Positions 47,308 through 56,468 of a stretch of 64,000 nt of DNA are shown here, in pieces (the first letter of the stretch is position 1; each line of letters starts with the position of its first letter). The notes under the pieces are model-generated. The model was not told the origin of the DNA and searched no databases. It saw nothing but the letters and a program-made list of their open reading frames with translations. This stretch comes from Deltaproteobacteria bacterium ADurb.Bin207 (GTDB lineage Bacteria; Myxococcota_A; Polyangia; Polyangiales; Polyangiaceae), in the NCBI GenBank assembly GCA_002070115.1, contig MWCO01000005.1:62001-126000 (forward strand), written 5' to 3'. The translations under genes were made by a program, and so were the position numbers.

Positions 47308-48519
47308 ATGCGCTGGAAATACAGTCTTTCGATGTTCAAGGGAAGCTCGTTGTATCCTTCCATGCTTGGCGTCACGTTGTTGTCTTTGGTCCTCGGGGGG
47401 TGTGGCAGCGATGATGAAGCAGCGGGGGGAAGCTCGGAGACAGCCGCCAAGGCGCCCTATGGTCGTGTTTCTCAAAATACGGTCGTACGATACGAACGAC
47501 CACGTGACGATGGGACTACTCACGAAGCCACGGCGCAGGTCGTGGGAGAAAAGACGATCCAGGGAAAAACCTATTGGCGTGCAAAACTTGGGGACTTTGA
47601 CTCATCGAACGCCAGCGGAACGGAGCTTTGGGTTCAGCTCCCCGACCCCCATTCGGCGGTCGTGGCGGGAGGTGAATTTTGGTCGCGAAAAGTGCTGCCC
47701 AATCCCAATCCATCCCAACCTTCTGCCACGATTGAGTTGGACGAACCGCTCACGCTCAACCTCGATCCTCCGGTCGGACAGCCCGTTGCCGTACAGGCGA
47801 AAGGTACGATCGAGCTTTTGGGGCAGCCTCTTTCCATCGACCTTTCCGGCTCTTATACCGCCGTTAGTCACAACGCCAGCGTCTTGACTTCCGGTGGTTC
47901 CTTGCACGGATGTCATGAGTTTTCGTTCCAGGGCACGGCATCGAACAACGAATTTCTCAGTGTTCTTGGGGTCAACGAAATCAGCGGGCAAGCCTGGTAC
48001 CATCCAAGTTTCGGCCTGGTGCGCGCTGTGATGCACATTCCCGGAAAGAAGGACTATGAACTCGACTTCACGGGCGCCGACGAAATGGGAAAAGCAACCA
48101 CCGGCACCAACCGTATTCAAGGTCTGCGTATCCTGGGACCTTCTGAAACGTTTGAACTCAATACCTATGCGGTGCATGGCGACCTCGATGCCGACAAGGA
48201 CCAGCACGCCAAAATGCTCGTGGAAGCGCGTTTTGCGGATGATTCGAAAGCGCAATCCTCGGATCGTCCACCCATCGACACACAGATCGGAACGACGATG
48301 GGCGTCTTTCCACACCAACTCGTTGCATCCCCCATCAGCTTTTTCCATCCGGAAGAAAACGGCAAAGGCTTTACGTTTTGGGTGGGATACGTAGACCAGG
48401 CGGCGAAAAATGAATCGGTCAACGGTATTTCCTACCATATCACGGCAAAGGTGCCTAACGACGCATCGAATTCGGTGCGGGTGACGAGCCGGATCATCTA
48501 TTCGCTCTACAAGCCTTGA
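47308..48519 (+). CDS. Hypothetical lipoprotein
   Basis: A 403-residue predicted lipoprotein with a signal ending in LVLGGC. The N-terminus has Met at 1, 9 and 19, so a start at 47332 or 47362 is possible; 47308 has AAGGA upstream. The mature protein shows alternating beta strands with no catalytic motif that I recognise. It lies alone between the IgGFc-type gene and a convergent TerB-like gene. Confidence 0.7.
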   Translation: MRWKYSLSMFKGSSLYPSMLGVTLLSLVLGGCGSDDEAAGGSSETAAKAPYGRVSQNTVVRYERPRDDGTTHEATAQVVGEKTIQGKTYWRAKLGDFDSSNASGTELWVQLPDPHSAVVAGGEFWSRKVLPNPNPSQPSATIELDEPLTLNLDPPVGQPVAVQAKGTIELLGQPLSIDLSGSYTAVSHNASVLTSGGSLHGCHEFSFQGTASNNEFLSVLGVNEISGQAWYHPSFGLVRAVMHIPGKKDYELDFTGADEMGKATTGTNRIQGLRILGPSETFELNTYAVHGDLDADKDQHAKMLVEARFADDSKAQSSDRPPIDTQIGTTMGVFPHQLVASPISFFHPEENGKGFTFWVGYVDQAAKNESVNGISYHITAKVPNDASNSVRVTSRIIYSLYKP

Positions 48520-48718
48520 TGCCAACCGCGTTTTTCGACGGTATACGCGGCACGGGCGATGCCCATTGTCACCGAGTGTTTTCCGGCAGGGCGCCTTGCT
48601 GTCGTCGTTGTCCGCGACGGGGTTTGCGTAGGGACAATATCGTGGATGGACGAACGCTCGAGCCTTGACAAGCAAACCAGTTCAAGACCCTTGCCCAACG
48701 TTGTGACACCTTGATCGA

Positions 48719-49042
48719 TTACTTCAACAATGCCTGGAGCAACGCGAAGTGCTCGGCCTCTTCCGGTGCCACCATCCCGTCGGCAGCAATCGTTGCACGC
48801 ACCACATCCAGGAACAATTCGCGGTGTTTCAAGGGAACCCTCGCGGGGTCGACGTCTTCAGGGCGCGGTGGTCGTTGCAACATCAACTCCACTTCTTGCT
48901 TTTCGTCATCATCGAGTTGGAGTTGACGGACAAGCTTGGCGATGAAGGCCTTTTCTTCTTTTTGGACTTCGAAATCCGCCCAGGCGAAGGAGCAAACAAA
49001 GCGCATGAGTCGCATTCGGTCTTGCTTGTTCAAGCGATGCAT
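48719..49042 (-). CDS. TerB-like small protein
   Basis: A 107-residue helical protein. The N-terminal half (FVCSFAWADFEVQKEEKAFI) and the C-terminal half (VRATIAADGMVAPEEAEHF) each have the acidic helix-loop pattern of TerB/DUF533-type proteins (A-x2-D-x2-V-x2-E-E), originally linked to tellurite resistance and metal-related stress in association with membranes. Whether it acts in tellurite resistance is unknown. No other ter gene is nearby. The ribosome site is weak. Confidence 0.75.
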   Translation of the reverse strand: MHRLNKQDRMRLMRFVCSFAWADFEVQKEEKAFIAKLVRQLQLDDDEKQEVELMLQRPPRPEDVDPARVPLKHRELFLDVVRATIAADGMVAPEEAEHFALLQALLK

Positions 49043-49276
49043 GGGCCAACCGTAGCAGTGGATGAAGTCCTTCGAAAGAGGGGGACAGGGGCATGGTCAA
49101 CCATCCAACCAATCCAGCAGCGAATCGGTGGTACTTCCAGCGATTGCCCAACGAACACCTGACATTGGTTCCCCCGGCAAATCATGAAGCATCGTACAAT
49201 TCATGAGACAATCCCACCTTAGCCCCAACATCCAACACGGTCGACCCCTTCGACAACGAATGATAAGGGTAGTGGT

Positions 49277-50104
49277 ATGCTTAGGCACCCCGTGTCAACT
49301 GTCGTGTTTGCTGTTGGCCTATGGGTTGTGTCGTTGTGGGCGATGGCGGCAAGCGCTCAGCCTGCGGTGGATACGGCGGCGAAGCGATTGACCGATGGAT
49401 CGTCCTTTCAGGTGAGGGTGCAAGCGGCTTTGGCGCTTGGAGCTTCCGGTTCCGAAAGAGCGGTGGGGCCGTTGTGTGGGGCTTTGGACGATGAAACGGC
49501 CAGTGTGCGTGCGGCGGCCGCAGCGGCTTTGGCGCGTTTACGTAAGCCGTCGGGGCTATCGTGCCTCAAAGCCCGAGCAGGCAAAGAAACCAATGGGGCG
49601 GTGAAGACGCAGATCGAAAAGGCGAGCGCACGCATCGAAAAGGATGCCGAGCACCAAAGAAACGCGAAGGCCTCCCGGCAGCCCACGCGGGCCAGTCGAT
49701 TGTACGTAGCCGTGGAAGCCACCAAAACCAAGCATGGTCGTCGCAAAGGCGAGATTGAGTTGTTGGTGCAGGCAACGATCCGCAGGCTGCTGCTCGCGGA
49801 TGCCAAAGTGGCGTTGGCACCCTCGGGGCAGAGTCCGCAAGACTTCGACAACGCTGCCAAGGGAAATCGCGTGCAGGGCTACCTGCTTCGTCCCACCGTG
49901 GAATCGGTGGATTACGATGGTGCCAAACTATCCGTAGCCCTGCGAGTGACCCTATTCAGCTATCCATCGATGGCATTACAAGGAGAGTTTTTTCCGAAGC
50001 TATCGATGTCGGGCACACCCCAACGGGATCCCGAAGCAGAAGACGAGCTTCTTCAGATGGCAGCGCAAAAAGCCGTGGAAAAGTTTTTGGCAACCACACG
50101 TTGA
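49277..50104 (+). CDS. Secreted HEAT-repeat protein
   Basis: A 275-residue protein with a Sec-type signal (cleavage probably after AMAASA, around residue 27), then a HEAT-repeat region (about 35-115: SSFQVRVQAALALG, SVRAAAAAALARLR), a charged helical stretch and a C-terminal domain (about 140-275) with strand-helix pattern (ASRLYVAVEATKTK, EIELLVQATIRRLLL). HEAT repeats are scaffolds for protein contacts. No catalytic motif. AAGGG lies upstream of the ATG at good spacing. Confidence 0.75.
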   Translation: MLRHPVSTVVFAVGLWVVSLWAMAASAQPAVDTAAKRLTDGSSFQVRVQAALALGASGSERAVGPLCGALDDETASVRAAAAAALARLRKPSGLSCLKARAGKETNGAVKTQIEKASARIEKDAEHQRNAKASRQPTRASRLYVAVEATKTKHGRRKGEIELLVQATIRRLLLADAKVALAPSGQSPQDFDNAAKGNRVQGYLLRPTVESVDYDGAKLSVALRVTLFSYPSMALQGEFFPKLSMSGTPQRDPEAEDELLQMAAQKAVEKFLATTR

Positions 50105-50490
50105 TGATCTCATGACGGGCGCTGCGCACTCCATGCTTTTGTTCGGAGCAGAGAGGGTACGATGACGGCAAGTCCTTTGGTGACCATCTCATCGAACCTC
50201 GATGAGGTGATAAAAGGGATCGCCGTTGCCGCGCGCATCGATTCCCGATCCGCGTCGATGGTTCCCATGATTCGTATCTCTTCGATGACGACAGCAGGGG
50301 CGTAAGGGTCGCCGACGTGAAACGCTCTCGCGCTGTGCGAGCATCGCCACACTCAATGCCGATCGGATGTTGGCCACGGGAGTCGCGAACTTGCGTTGTC
50401 ATTTGGACGGTGACTTGTAATATGGAAATATGCTGTTGTTCGCCGTCCCGATTGAGAACTCCATCGTCGGCACCATGAGGGTGGATATAC
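50105..50490. other. Intergenic region with possible frameshifted remnant
   Basis: 386 bases between the HEAT-repeat gene and the kinase. On the minus strand about 50450-50160, three frames in turn give protein-like stretches (MTTQVRDSRGQHPIGIECGD, then HVGDPYAPAVVIEEIRIMG, then GDPFYHLIEVR), as if a small gene had been broken by frameshifts. No intact gene could be placed. Confidence 0.35.
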
Positions 50491-52092
50491 ATGCCTAGCG
50501 GTCCTGCCTCTCGATCTCAGTCGGAAAACGCACTCGCCGCTGATCCTTTGCTTGGCACGGTTCTCAACGATAAGTATCACGTTCTTGCCGTTGTCGGCAG
50601 CGGAGGAATGGGAAAGATCTATCGAGCGGAGCAGATTCCGCTTGGGCGACCCGTGGCGCTGAAGGTTTTGCATCCAGCACACACGTCCACTGCGAAGGAA
50701 GGAAATTTCCAGCAGCGTTTTTTCTTGGAAGCGAGCATTTTGTCTCGCCTACAGCATCCTAACGTCGTCACCGTTTTTGATTATGGGTACATAGAAGGAA
50801 CCCATCCCGAAATGTACTTCATGGCGATGGAATACCTCGCGGGTGAGACGCTGGAGCATCGGATTCGTCGTCAAGGATTCTTATCGCCCGAGGAGCTATT
50901 GCCCATCGTCCGTCAGATCTCCCGAGGTTTACAGGATGCGCATCGCCAGGGGGTAGTGCATCGAGATCTCAAGCCATCGAACGTGATGCTCGTGGCGCGA
51001 TCGGATGGTTCCATGCTGGTCAAAATCGTCGATTTTGGTCTGGTCAAAGTGCTCGGAACGGACTCGGATCAGATCACGCGAGAAGGAACGTTTCTCGGGT
51101 CGGCCCGCTACATGTCTCCCGAACAGATCGTGCATGGCGGGGTCGATCATCGCACGGACGTCTACGCCCTTGGTGTTCTCATGTTCGAGGCTTTGTGCGG
51201 TGTGCCTCCGTTTCAACGTGAGGACCTCATCCAAACCCTGATGGCGCATGTGCATGAACCGATTCCGGAAATGGCTTCCGTGGCTCCGAACGTTCATGTT
51301 CCCCTCGCTGTCGAAGCGATGGTTCGTCGTTGTATGTCCAAGGAACCGAGTGAACGTCCACCGGATATGGATAGTGTTCTTGCGGAGATCGATGTCTGTG
51401 CCCGAGCCCTTGGATTTCCTGTTGCGCCTTCGGACCGTTATGATGTCGAATCCGGAGAACTCATGCGCGGCGATCACGTCGTCACCCGTTCCGACGCATT
51501 GACGCGAGCGGAGGGGCGTTCTCCTTCCCTGAGCATCACGAAATCCGAAAATGCTCCTCTTGTATTTTCTCCCGAAAACCCGGATACGAAAACACTAGCC
51601 CGAGCCAAGTCCAGCAGGAAGCTGTTGATCGTCATAGCGCTATTGCTGCTGCCAATCTCGGCGGGAGCACTATTTGTGCTGTTTCGACACACGAGCACAA
51701 CCGAGGCATCCCGCGCGTCCGACCAACCGGGGGCCGCCGAGCCGTCGACACCTTCCCATGCGTTTGTGTTGTGGATCGATTCGACTCCTTCGGGAGCCGA
51801 GGTGTTGGAAGGTGATACGGTACTTGGAACGACGCCCATGCAATTGTCGATCGACAACGATACGGTTCGTGATTTGCCCAAGCGCTTGACGCTTCGGGCC
51901 CCAGGGCATCGTCCGTATTCGCTCGTACAAGGCCCATCGAAGGACAATGTTCGCGTGGCCGTCGCGCTCCAGCCAGTGCCTGCAGAGGATAGCGATAGTG
52001 CTCCCAAGCCACTTCCTAGAAAACCGTCGGGCCCCTCGACGCCTCCTCATTCCCCACCGACCGCCGATCCCGGCATTCGACTCCACCGATGA
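50491..52092 (+). CDS. Membrane Ser/Thr protein kinase with PEGA domain
   Basis: A 533-residue eukaryotic-type kinase. The cytoplasmic kinase domain (about 29-300) is complete: glycine loop GSGGMGKIY, Lys58 in VALKV, Glu80, HRDLKPSN (Asp159), DFG (Asp181), GSARYMSPEQ and the C-lobe DVYALGVLMFEAL. A spacer of about 75 residues leads to a membrane segment (about 378-398), then an extracytoplasmic Ser/Thr/Pro linker and a PEGA domain (about 415-487: LWIDSTPSGAEVLEGD, GTTPMQLSID), as in Pkn-type kinases that sense the envelope. GAGGGTGG precedes the ATG. It overlaps the next gene by ATGA, so it is translationally coupled to a TonB-dependent receptor. Confidence 0.94.
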   Translation: MPSGPASRSQSENALAADPLLGTVLNDKYHVLAVVGSGGMGKIYRAEQIPLGRPVALKVLHPAHTSTAKEGNFQQRFFLEASILSRLQHPNVVTVFDYGYIEGTHPEMYFMAMEYLAGETLEHRIRRQGFLSPEELLPIVRQISRGLQDAHRQGVVHRDLKPSNVMLVARSDGSMLVKIVDFGLVKVLGTDSDQITREGTFLGSARYMSPEQIVHGGVDHRTDVYALGVLMFEALCGVPPFQREDLIQTLMAHVHEPIPEMASVAPNVHVPLAVEAMVRRCMSKEPSERPPDMDSVLAEIDVCARALGFPVAPSDRYDVESGELMRGDHVVTRSDALTRAEGRSPSLSITKSENAPLVFSPENPDTKTLARAKSSRKLLIVIALLLLPISAGALFVLFRHTSTTEASRASDQPGAAEPSTPSHAFVLWIDSTPSGAEVLEGDTVLGTTPMQLSIDNDTVRDLPKRLTLRAPGHRPYSLVQGPSKDNVRVAVALQPVPAEDSDSAPKPLPRKPSGPSTPPHSPPTADPGIRLHR

Positions 52093-54992
52093 ATCCTATT
52101 TTCAAAGCATGGGTCCGTGTATTCACGGCGCTATTCCTGGTGACTATCCCTTTTCGGATATACGCCGACGATTTGGCTGACGAGGCGGATTTGCACTTTC
52201 AAATCGGGGCGGAACGGTATCGTGCCCGCGACTTCCGGGGCGCTCTCGAGCACTTCTTGCTCTCGAATCGTCTCGTGGCCAACCGCAATGTCGTCTTCAA
52301 CATCGCGCGAACCCACGAGCAGCTTCGTCAGTATTCGCACGCCTTTCGGTACTACCAACAAGCGCGGGAGGGAGAAACCAACCCAGAAGAAATCGCCAAG
52401 ATCGATGCGGCCATCGACAAGATCCTTCCGCAGGTAGCCGTACTTCACGTCATCACCGATCCTCCTGGTGCCACCGTCTATGTGGAGCGAAAAGACCTTG
52501 GTCCTCGTGGCACGACTCCTCGCATGTTGGCTTATGAACCGGGAGATCACACGCTCATCGTGGAACTACCGGGTTATCGTTCCCAGATCCTCGAATCGGT
52601 TCATCTCGAAGTCGGGCACCCCAAAACCGTCCATCTCGCCTTGGAAAAAATCGTTGGCACCATCGTTATCGGAGGCATTCCCGCGTCAGCGGAGGTTCGA
52701 ACGGATGATCCTACCGCACCTGCCTCATGCCAAGGACCTTGCCGACTCGAAGTATCCGCGGGTCGACATACTTTGTACATCAACGACCCGGCTCATGAAT
52801 CATGGATGCGTGAGATCGATGTCGTGGAAGGCAAGTTCGTCTCGCTTCGTCCCACCTTGACTCCGCAGCTTGGCTCGTTGGTCGTTCGTGCCGACGAACG
52901 CGAGGCCATCATCGAAATTGATGGCAAACCGGTTGGATTCACACCGGCTGTCATCGATGTCGGTGTTGGGTTACGAACGGTTCGGGTGAGCAAGAAGGGG
53001 TTTGTACCTGTCGAGCGCACGGTTCAGATTCGATTGAAGGAGCGTGTTCGATTGCAGGTCGAACTTGAAGCCGTCGAGGAAGTCATCGCGGCATCTCGAC
53101 GCGCGGAAGCGGTCGAAGACGCGCCGGGGTCGGTGACTCTTGTTTCCCATCGGGAGCTTCGTGCGATGGGCTATCCAACGATTGCGGAGGCCATTCGTGG
53201 TGTACGAGGGGTGTATGTGGGAGATGATCGCTCCTATCAAGGAGTAGGCATTCGTGGATTGTTCATGCCTGGAAGCTACGGCAACCGCGTGCTCGTTCTC
53301 TTGGACGGCCATCCTATGAATGACAATTGGATCGGTTCTTCCTATGTCGGCTACGACGCGCGTACGGACATCGAGGACATCGATCGTCTCGAGGTGATTC
53401 GTGGACCGGGTTCGGTGTTGTATGGCACCAATGCGTTTTCGGGTGTCATCAATATGGTGTCGCGCGCAAGGCAGTTGCCATCTTCCGGAAGCGTAGGGAT
53501 GTCCAGCAGTGGATCGGGTGTGGCCAGAGCGCGAGCGAGAGCAACTCTTCGATTGGGAGATGATGCGGGGTTTTGGATGTCGGTGGCGGGGGCGCGTTCG
53601 GAAGGTAGGGATTTTTATTTTCAAGAGTACGACCAGCCCAATGATGTGCCAGCAACCGATGGGGTCGTTCGTGGTCTGGACGGCTTTCAGTCGGGAACGA
53701 TGACAGGTCAAGCGTGGTGGGGACCGATCACGTGGCTGGGCTTCGTTCATTCGCGGGAAAAAGACTTACCGACAGGAGCCTATGACACCATTTTTGCCGA
53801 TCCTCGTGCTCGTCAAAAAGACACCCGCGGCATGACGGAATTGCGTGTGGAGCCGTCGATTTCCGACGACGTTCATGTGCTGCTGCGCGCCCATCTCGAT
53901 ATGTATCGCTTCGAAGGACGGTATCCGTACGAAGAGGTCAACGGTGGGTTGGGGGTCGATCGTTATCAAGGCACGTGGGCGGGAGGAGAAGGAAGGCTCA
54001 TCCTTTCGCCGTGGTCCCCGCTTAGTGTGACGTTGGGAGGCGAGGGTCAGCGCCACTTTCGAGTCCACCAAACGGCCGAGCGCAACGACGGAACCCACAT
54101 GGATCGTTCCGATCCGTATTCGGTTGCTGCTGGCTATGGGTCGGTGGATGTGCTTCCCATGACTGAACTGCGAATATCGGCGGGCTCTCGGTTCGACTGG
54201 TATTCGACGTTTGGCACGTCGGTAAATCCTCGGTTCGCGGTGATCGTCAAACCCTATGAAGCGGGGAATTTGAAACTCTTTGCAGGCAAAGCGTTTCGGG
54301 CACCCTCCATTTACGAGCTTTATTACAACGACGGGGGACGAACGCAGGTCGAGAGTCCCGATCTTCGTCCGGAAACCATCTACTCGCCGGAGCTTCAATT
54401 CACTCATCGAATCACCGAATCATGGTCGGCCCTGGTGACTGGATACGCAAATTACGTCCAGGATCTCATCGCGGTACAAGGAGATGCCACCGCTGCCTCT
54501 CCCGCCCATTACGAAAACTCCCCCTCAGCGATTCTCACACTTGGTGCAGAAGCTTCCGTGCGGCGAGAATGGCGTCATGGGTGGATGCTCGAGTTATCCT
54601 ATGCGTATCAGCATTCGGAGTATCGTCAGCCATCGGCGACGTCGGTCCCTATGCGCCATGTCCCCAACGTGCCCGAGCAAATGGGCTCGATTCGCACTTC
54701 GGCTCCGATTGTGCAAGGTGCTCTTCATGCCATGACTCGATTGTCGGTAGAGGGGCCGCGCTACGATCGTTACGACCGACCTGGAGAACCAGAACAACGC
54801 AGGACCGAAGGAGCGGCCATCTGGGATGTCGTGCTATCCGGGCAAGAGCAAGAACTCGGCCTTCGTTACGCGATAGGCATCTACAACGTCTTCGATTCCC
54901 GTCATCGGGTGCCTGTCAGCCGTGAGTTTCGTCAGCGATCCATCTTACAAAACGGACGAACACTACTTCTATCTTCGACCGTTGATTTTTAG
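52089..54992 (+). CDS. TonB-dependent receptor with N-terminal TPR and PEGA domains
   Basis: A 967-residue outer membrane receptor. A signal peptide (to about residue 26) is followed by TPR-like helices (30-105), then three PEGA-like domains (about 117-187, 190-257 and 262-330), the plug (about 335-455, with GIRGLFMPGSYGNRVLVLLDG, LEVIRGPGSVLYGTNAFSGVINM) and a beta-barrel ending in the aromatic C-terminus SSTVDF. TonB-dependent receptors take up siderophores, vitamins or other ligands. A long periplasmic region between signal and plug made of TPR and PEGA modules is not the usual layout. Start overlaps the kinase stop (ATGA). Its ligand cannot be inferred. Confidence 0.92.
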   Translation: MNPIFKAWVRVFTALFLVTIPFRIYADDLADEADLHFQIGAERYRARDFRGALEHFLLSNRLVANRNVVFNIARTHEQLRQYSHAFRYYQQAREGETNPEEIAKIDAAIDKILPQVAVLHVITDPPGATVYVERKDLGPRGTTPRMLAYEPGDHTLIVELPGYRSQILESVHLEVGHPKTVHLALEKIVGTIVIGGIPASAEVRTDDPTAPASCQGPCRLEVSAGRHTLYINDPAHESWMREIDVVEGKFVSLRPTLTPQLGSLVVRADEREAIIEIDGKPVGFTPAVIDVGVGLRTVRVSKKGFVPVERTVQIRLKERVRLQVELEAVEEVIAASRRAEAVEDAPGSVTLVSHRELRAMGYPTIAEAIRGVRGVYVGDDRSYQGVGIRGLFMPGSYGNRVLVLLDGHPMNDNWIGSSYVGYDARTDIEDIDRLEVIRGPGSVLYGTNAFSGVINMVSRARQLPSSGSVGMSSSGSGVARARARATLRLGDDAGFWMSVAGARSEGRDFYFQEYDQPNDVPATDGVVRGLDGFQSGTMTGQAWWGPITWLGFVHSREKDLPTGAYDTIFADPRARQKDTRGMTELRVEPSISDDVHVLLRAHLDMYRFEGRYPYEEVNGGLGVDRYQGTWAGGEGRLILSPWSPLSVTLGGEGQRHFRVHQTAERNDGTHMDRSDPYSVAAGYGSVDVLPMTELRISAGSRFDWYSTFGTSVNPRFAVIVKPYEAGNLKLFAGKAFRAPSIYELYYNDGGRTQVESPDLRPETIYSPELQFTHRITESWSALVTGYANYVQDLIAVQGDATAASPAHYENSPSAILTLGAEASVRREWRHGWMLELSYAYQHSEYRQPSATSVPMRHVPNVPEQMGSIRTSAPIVQGALHAMTRLSVEGPRYDRYDRPGEPEQRRTEGAAIWDVVLSGQEQELGLRYAIGIYNVFDSRHRVPVSREFRQRSILQNGRTLLLSSTVDF

Positions 54993-56299
54993 TGATGAGC
55001 GAAGTGGCTGGATTCCCCTGAATCGAGCGTACCTGTCCACGTTTCGAAGCTGGGCATGCCTTCGCTGTTGCGTTCTTCGGGGGAGTACACGATCACGTAT
55101 GACATTTGTTTCCAAACGATGAATCCGCTTTTGTCCGCGCAGCGATGATGGCAGGGGCGCCACGTTCCGGTGTTCAGATACACGCGTCGGACAGGGGAGG
55201 CCGCTTGGGAGGGCTGCAGTCCGAGCGCTTGTTGTTTCGGGGCATGCGTGTGCCCCATAACCACGAACGGCGCGCCTGATTGCCTCGACAATTGCTGTGC
55301 GGCTATCACGTACGGGTCCGCGGTTTGCAACGCCGTGAGCATTCGTTCGACGGCAGGCCCTAGTCGGGATGCGGTTTGAAGCGAGACATGCCCGGCAATC
55401 CACATCACCCATTGCAAACGGTCCGCCGCGTCATCCCATTTCGTCCACGTATCATGGGAATCGAGCCACCAGCGTACGAAAGGCAAATCTCGGAACATGC
55501 GGAGCGCTTCATCCAATCCCCGGTACATGGCCTGTTCGAGGGCGGGCGCGTGGCGCACGAAGCTCAATAGCCAATCGACCACCGCAAACACGGGGCGAAC
55601 GTCTTCGATCCTTTCAAGAGCCTTTTGAATCTGCTCGGTCTCCTCGTCGGAAAGGACAATGCTTTGCCGCTCGATTTCTTTTAAAACACATGCGGGAATC
55701 CGCGCCACCAATTCCGTGGTAATCGGATCACCAATCGGAACGCCCCATCGGTTGGCGTCGCTCACCGATTCATGGTTATACACATCGAACTGGTGGCCAT
55801 GCAGGGCAACGACACCGTGTCGTTGGCACACGAAACGTTCTTCGAACGGATCGTCGATCGGGGTTTCTCCAAGAACATCGCGGATACGGCGTCGAACGAC
55901 GGGCGAAATATTGGCCAGTCGGTCATGATTCCCAACCACGAACGTCACGTTGGTTGGAATTGATTTTCGGAGCGAGGCAACACCCTGACGAATGGATTCG
56001 AACGTGTTTCTGTTTTTGTCGATGATCTTGTCGAGCACTATCTTCGTATGCATGGCAAGGGGTGCAAGCGAATCCTGCTTCCATCCCCATGGCCGGTGTT
56101 CTTGGTCAACATCGAACCAATAAGACGTTCGCAGCAGATCAATCGTGTCCCCAAGCAGCACGATGCGAAGCTCCTTGACGGAGCGTCGCTTCCCCAAGCG
56201 CTGCAGATGTTCGAAAAAGATGGGGAAAGCATCCGCGGAGACGTTGTGTTTTCCTACGCTTTCATCTTCGATATGCAAATCGCTCAAGAACACGATCAT
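54989..56299 (-). CDS. Metallophosphoesterase
   Basis: A 436-residue calcineurin-like phosphoesterase. Motifs: FLSDLHIED (block I Asp and His), VLLGDTIDLL (block II), VVGNHDRLAN (block III), LHGHQFD and VMGHTHAPKQ (late His blocks). It hydrolyses phosphomonoester or phosphodiester bonds with two metals; the substrate (for example UDP-diacylglucosamine-like, nucleotide or protein) is not clear. No signal peptide. ATG 56299 follows GGAG. The 3' end overlaps the receptor gene stop by four bases in convergent orientation (54989-54992). Confidence 0.88.
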   Translation of the reverse strand: MIVFLSDLHIEDESVGKHNVSADAFPIFFEHLQRLGKRRSVKELRIVLLGDTIDLLRTSYWFDVDQEHRPWGWKQDSLAPLAMHTKIVLDKIIDKNRNTFESIRQGVASLRKSIPTNVTFVVGNHDRLANISPVVRRRIRDVLGETPIDDPFEERFVCQRHGVVALHGHQFDVYNHESVSDANRWGVPIGDPITTELVARIPACVLKEIERQSIVLSDEETEQIQKALERIEDVRPVFAVVDWLLSFVRHAPALEQAMYRGLDEALRMFRDLPFVRWWLDSHDTWTKWDDAADRLQWVMWIAGHVSLQTASRLGPAVERMLTALQTADPYVIAAQQLSRQSGAPFVVMGHTHAPKQQALGLQPSQAASPVRRVYLNTGTWRPCHHRCADKSGFIVWKQMSYVIVYSPEERNSEGMPSFETWTGTLDSGESSHFAHH

Positions 56300-56468
56300 G
56301 ACGACACGCTCCAGGACCCAAAGGAACGACAGGCAAACCATACGCATTTTGGTCGCGTTGGCATGATCATTGGAAAAAATCAGGGTGGTACTTGCCGAGG
56401 AAGGATGATTTCGGCTCTCCTACCATCCGTCCAGGACCGCGGAGTATCCGACCGCTAGGTTCCATGGT

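Noticed and set aside
49097-49288. Small minus-strand frame upstream of the TerB-like gene
   Set aside because: No ribosome site, no family and partly overlaps the divergent HEAT-repeat gene; not supported as a gene.
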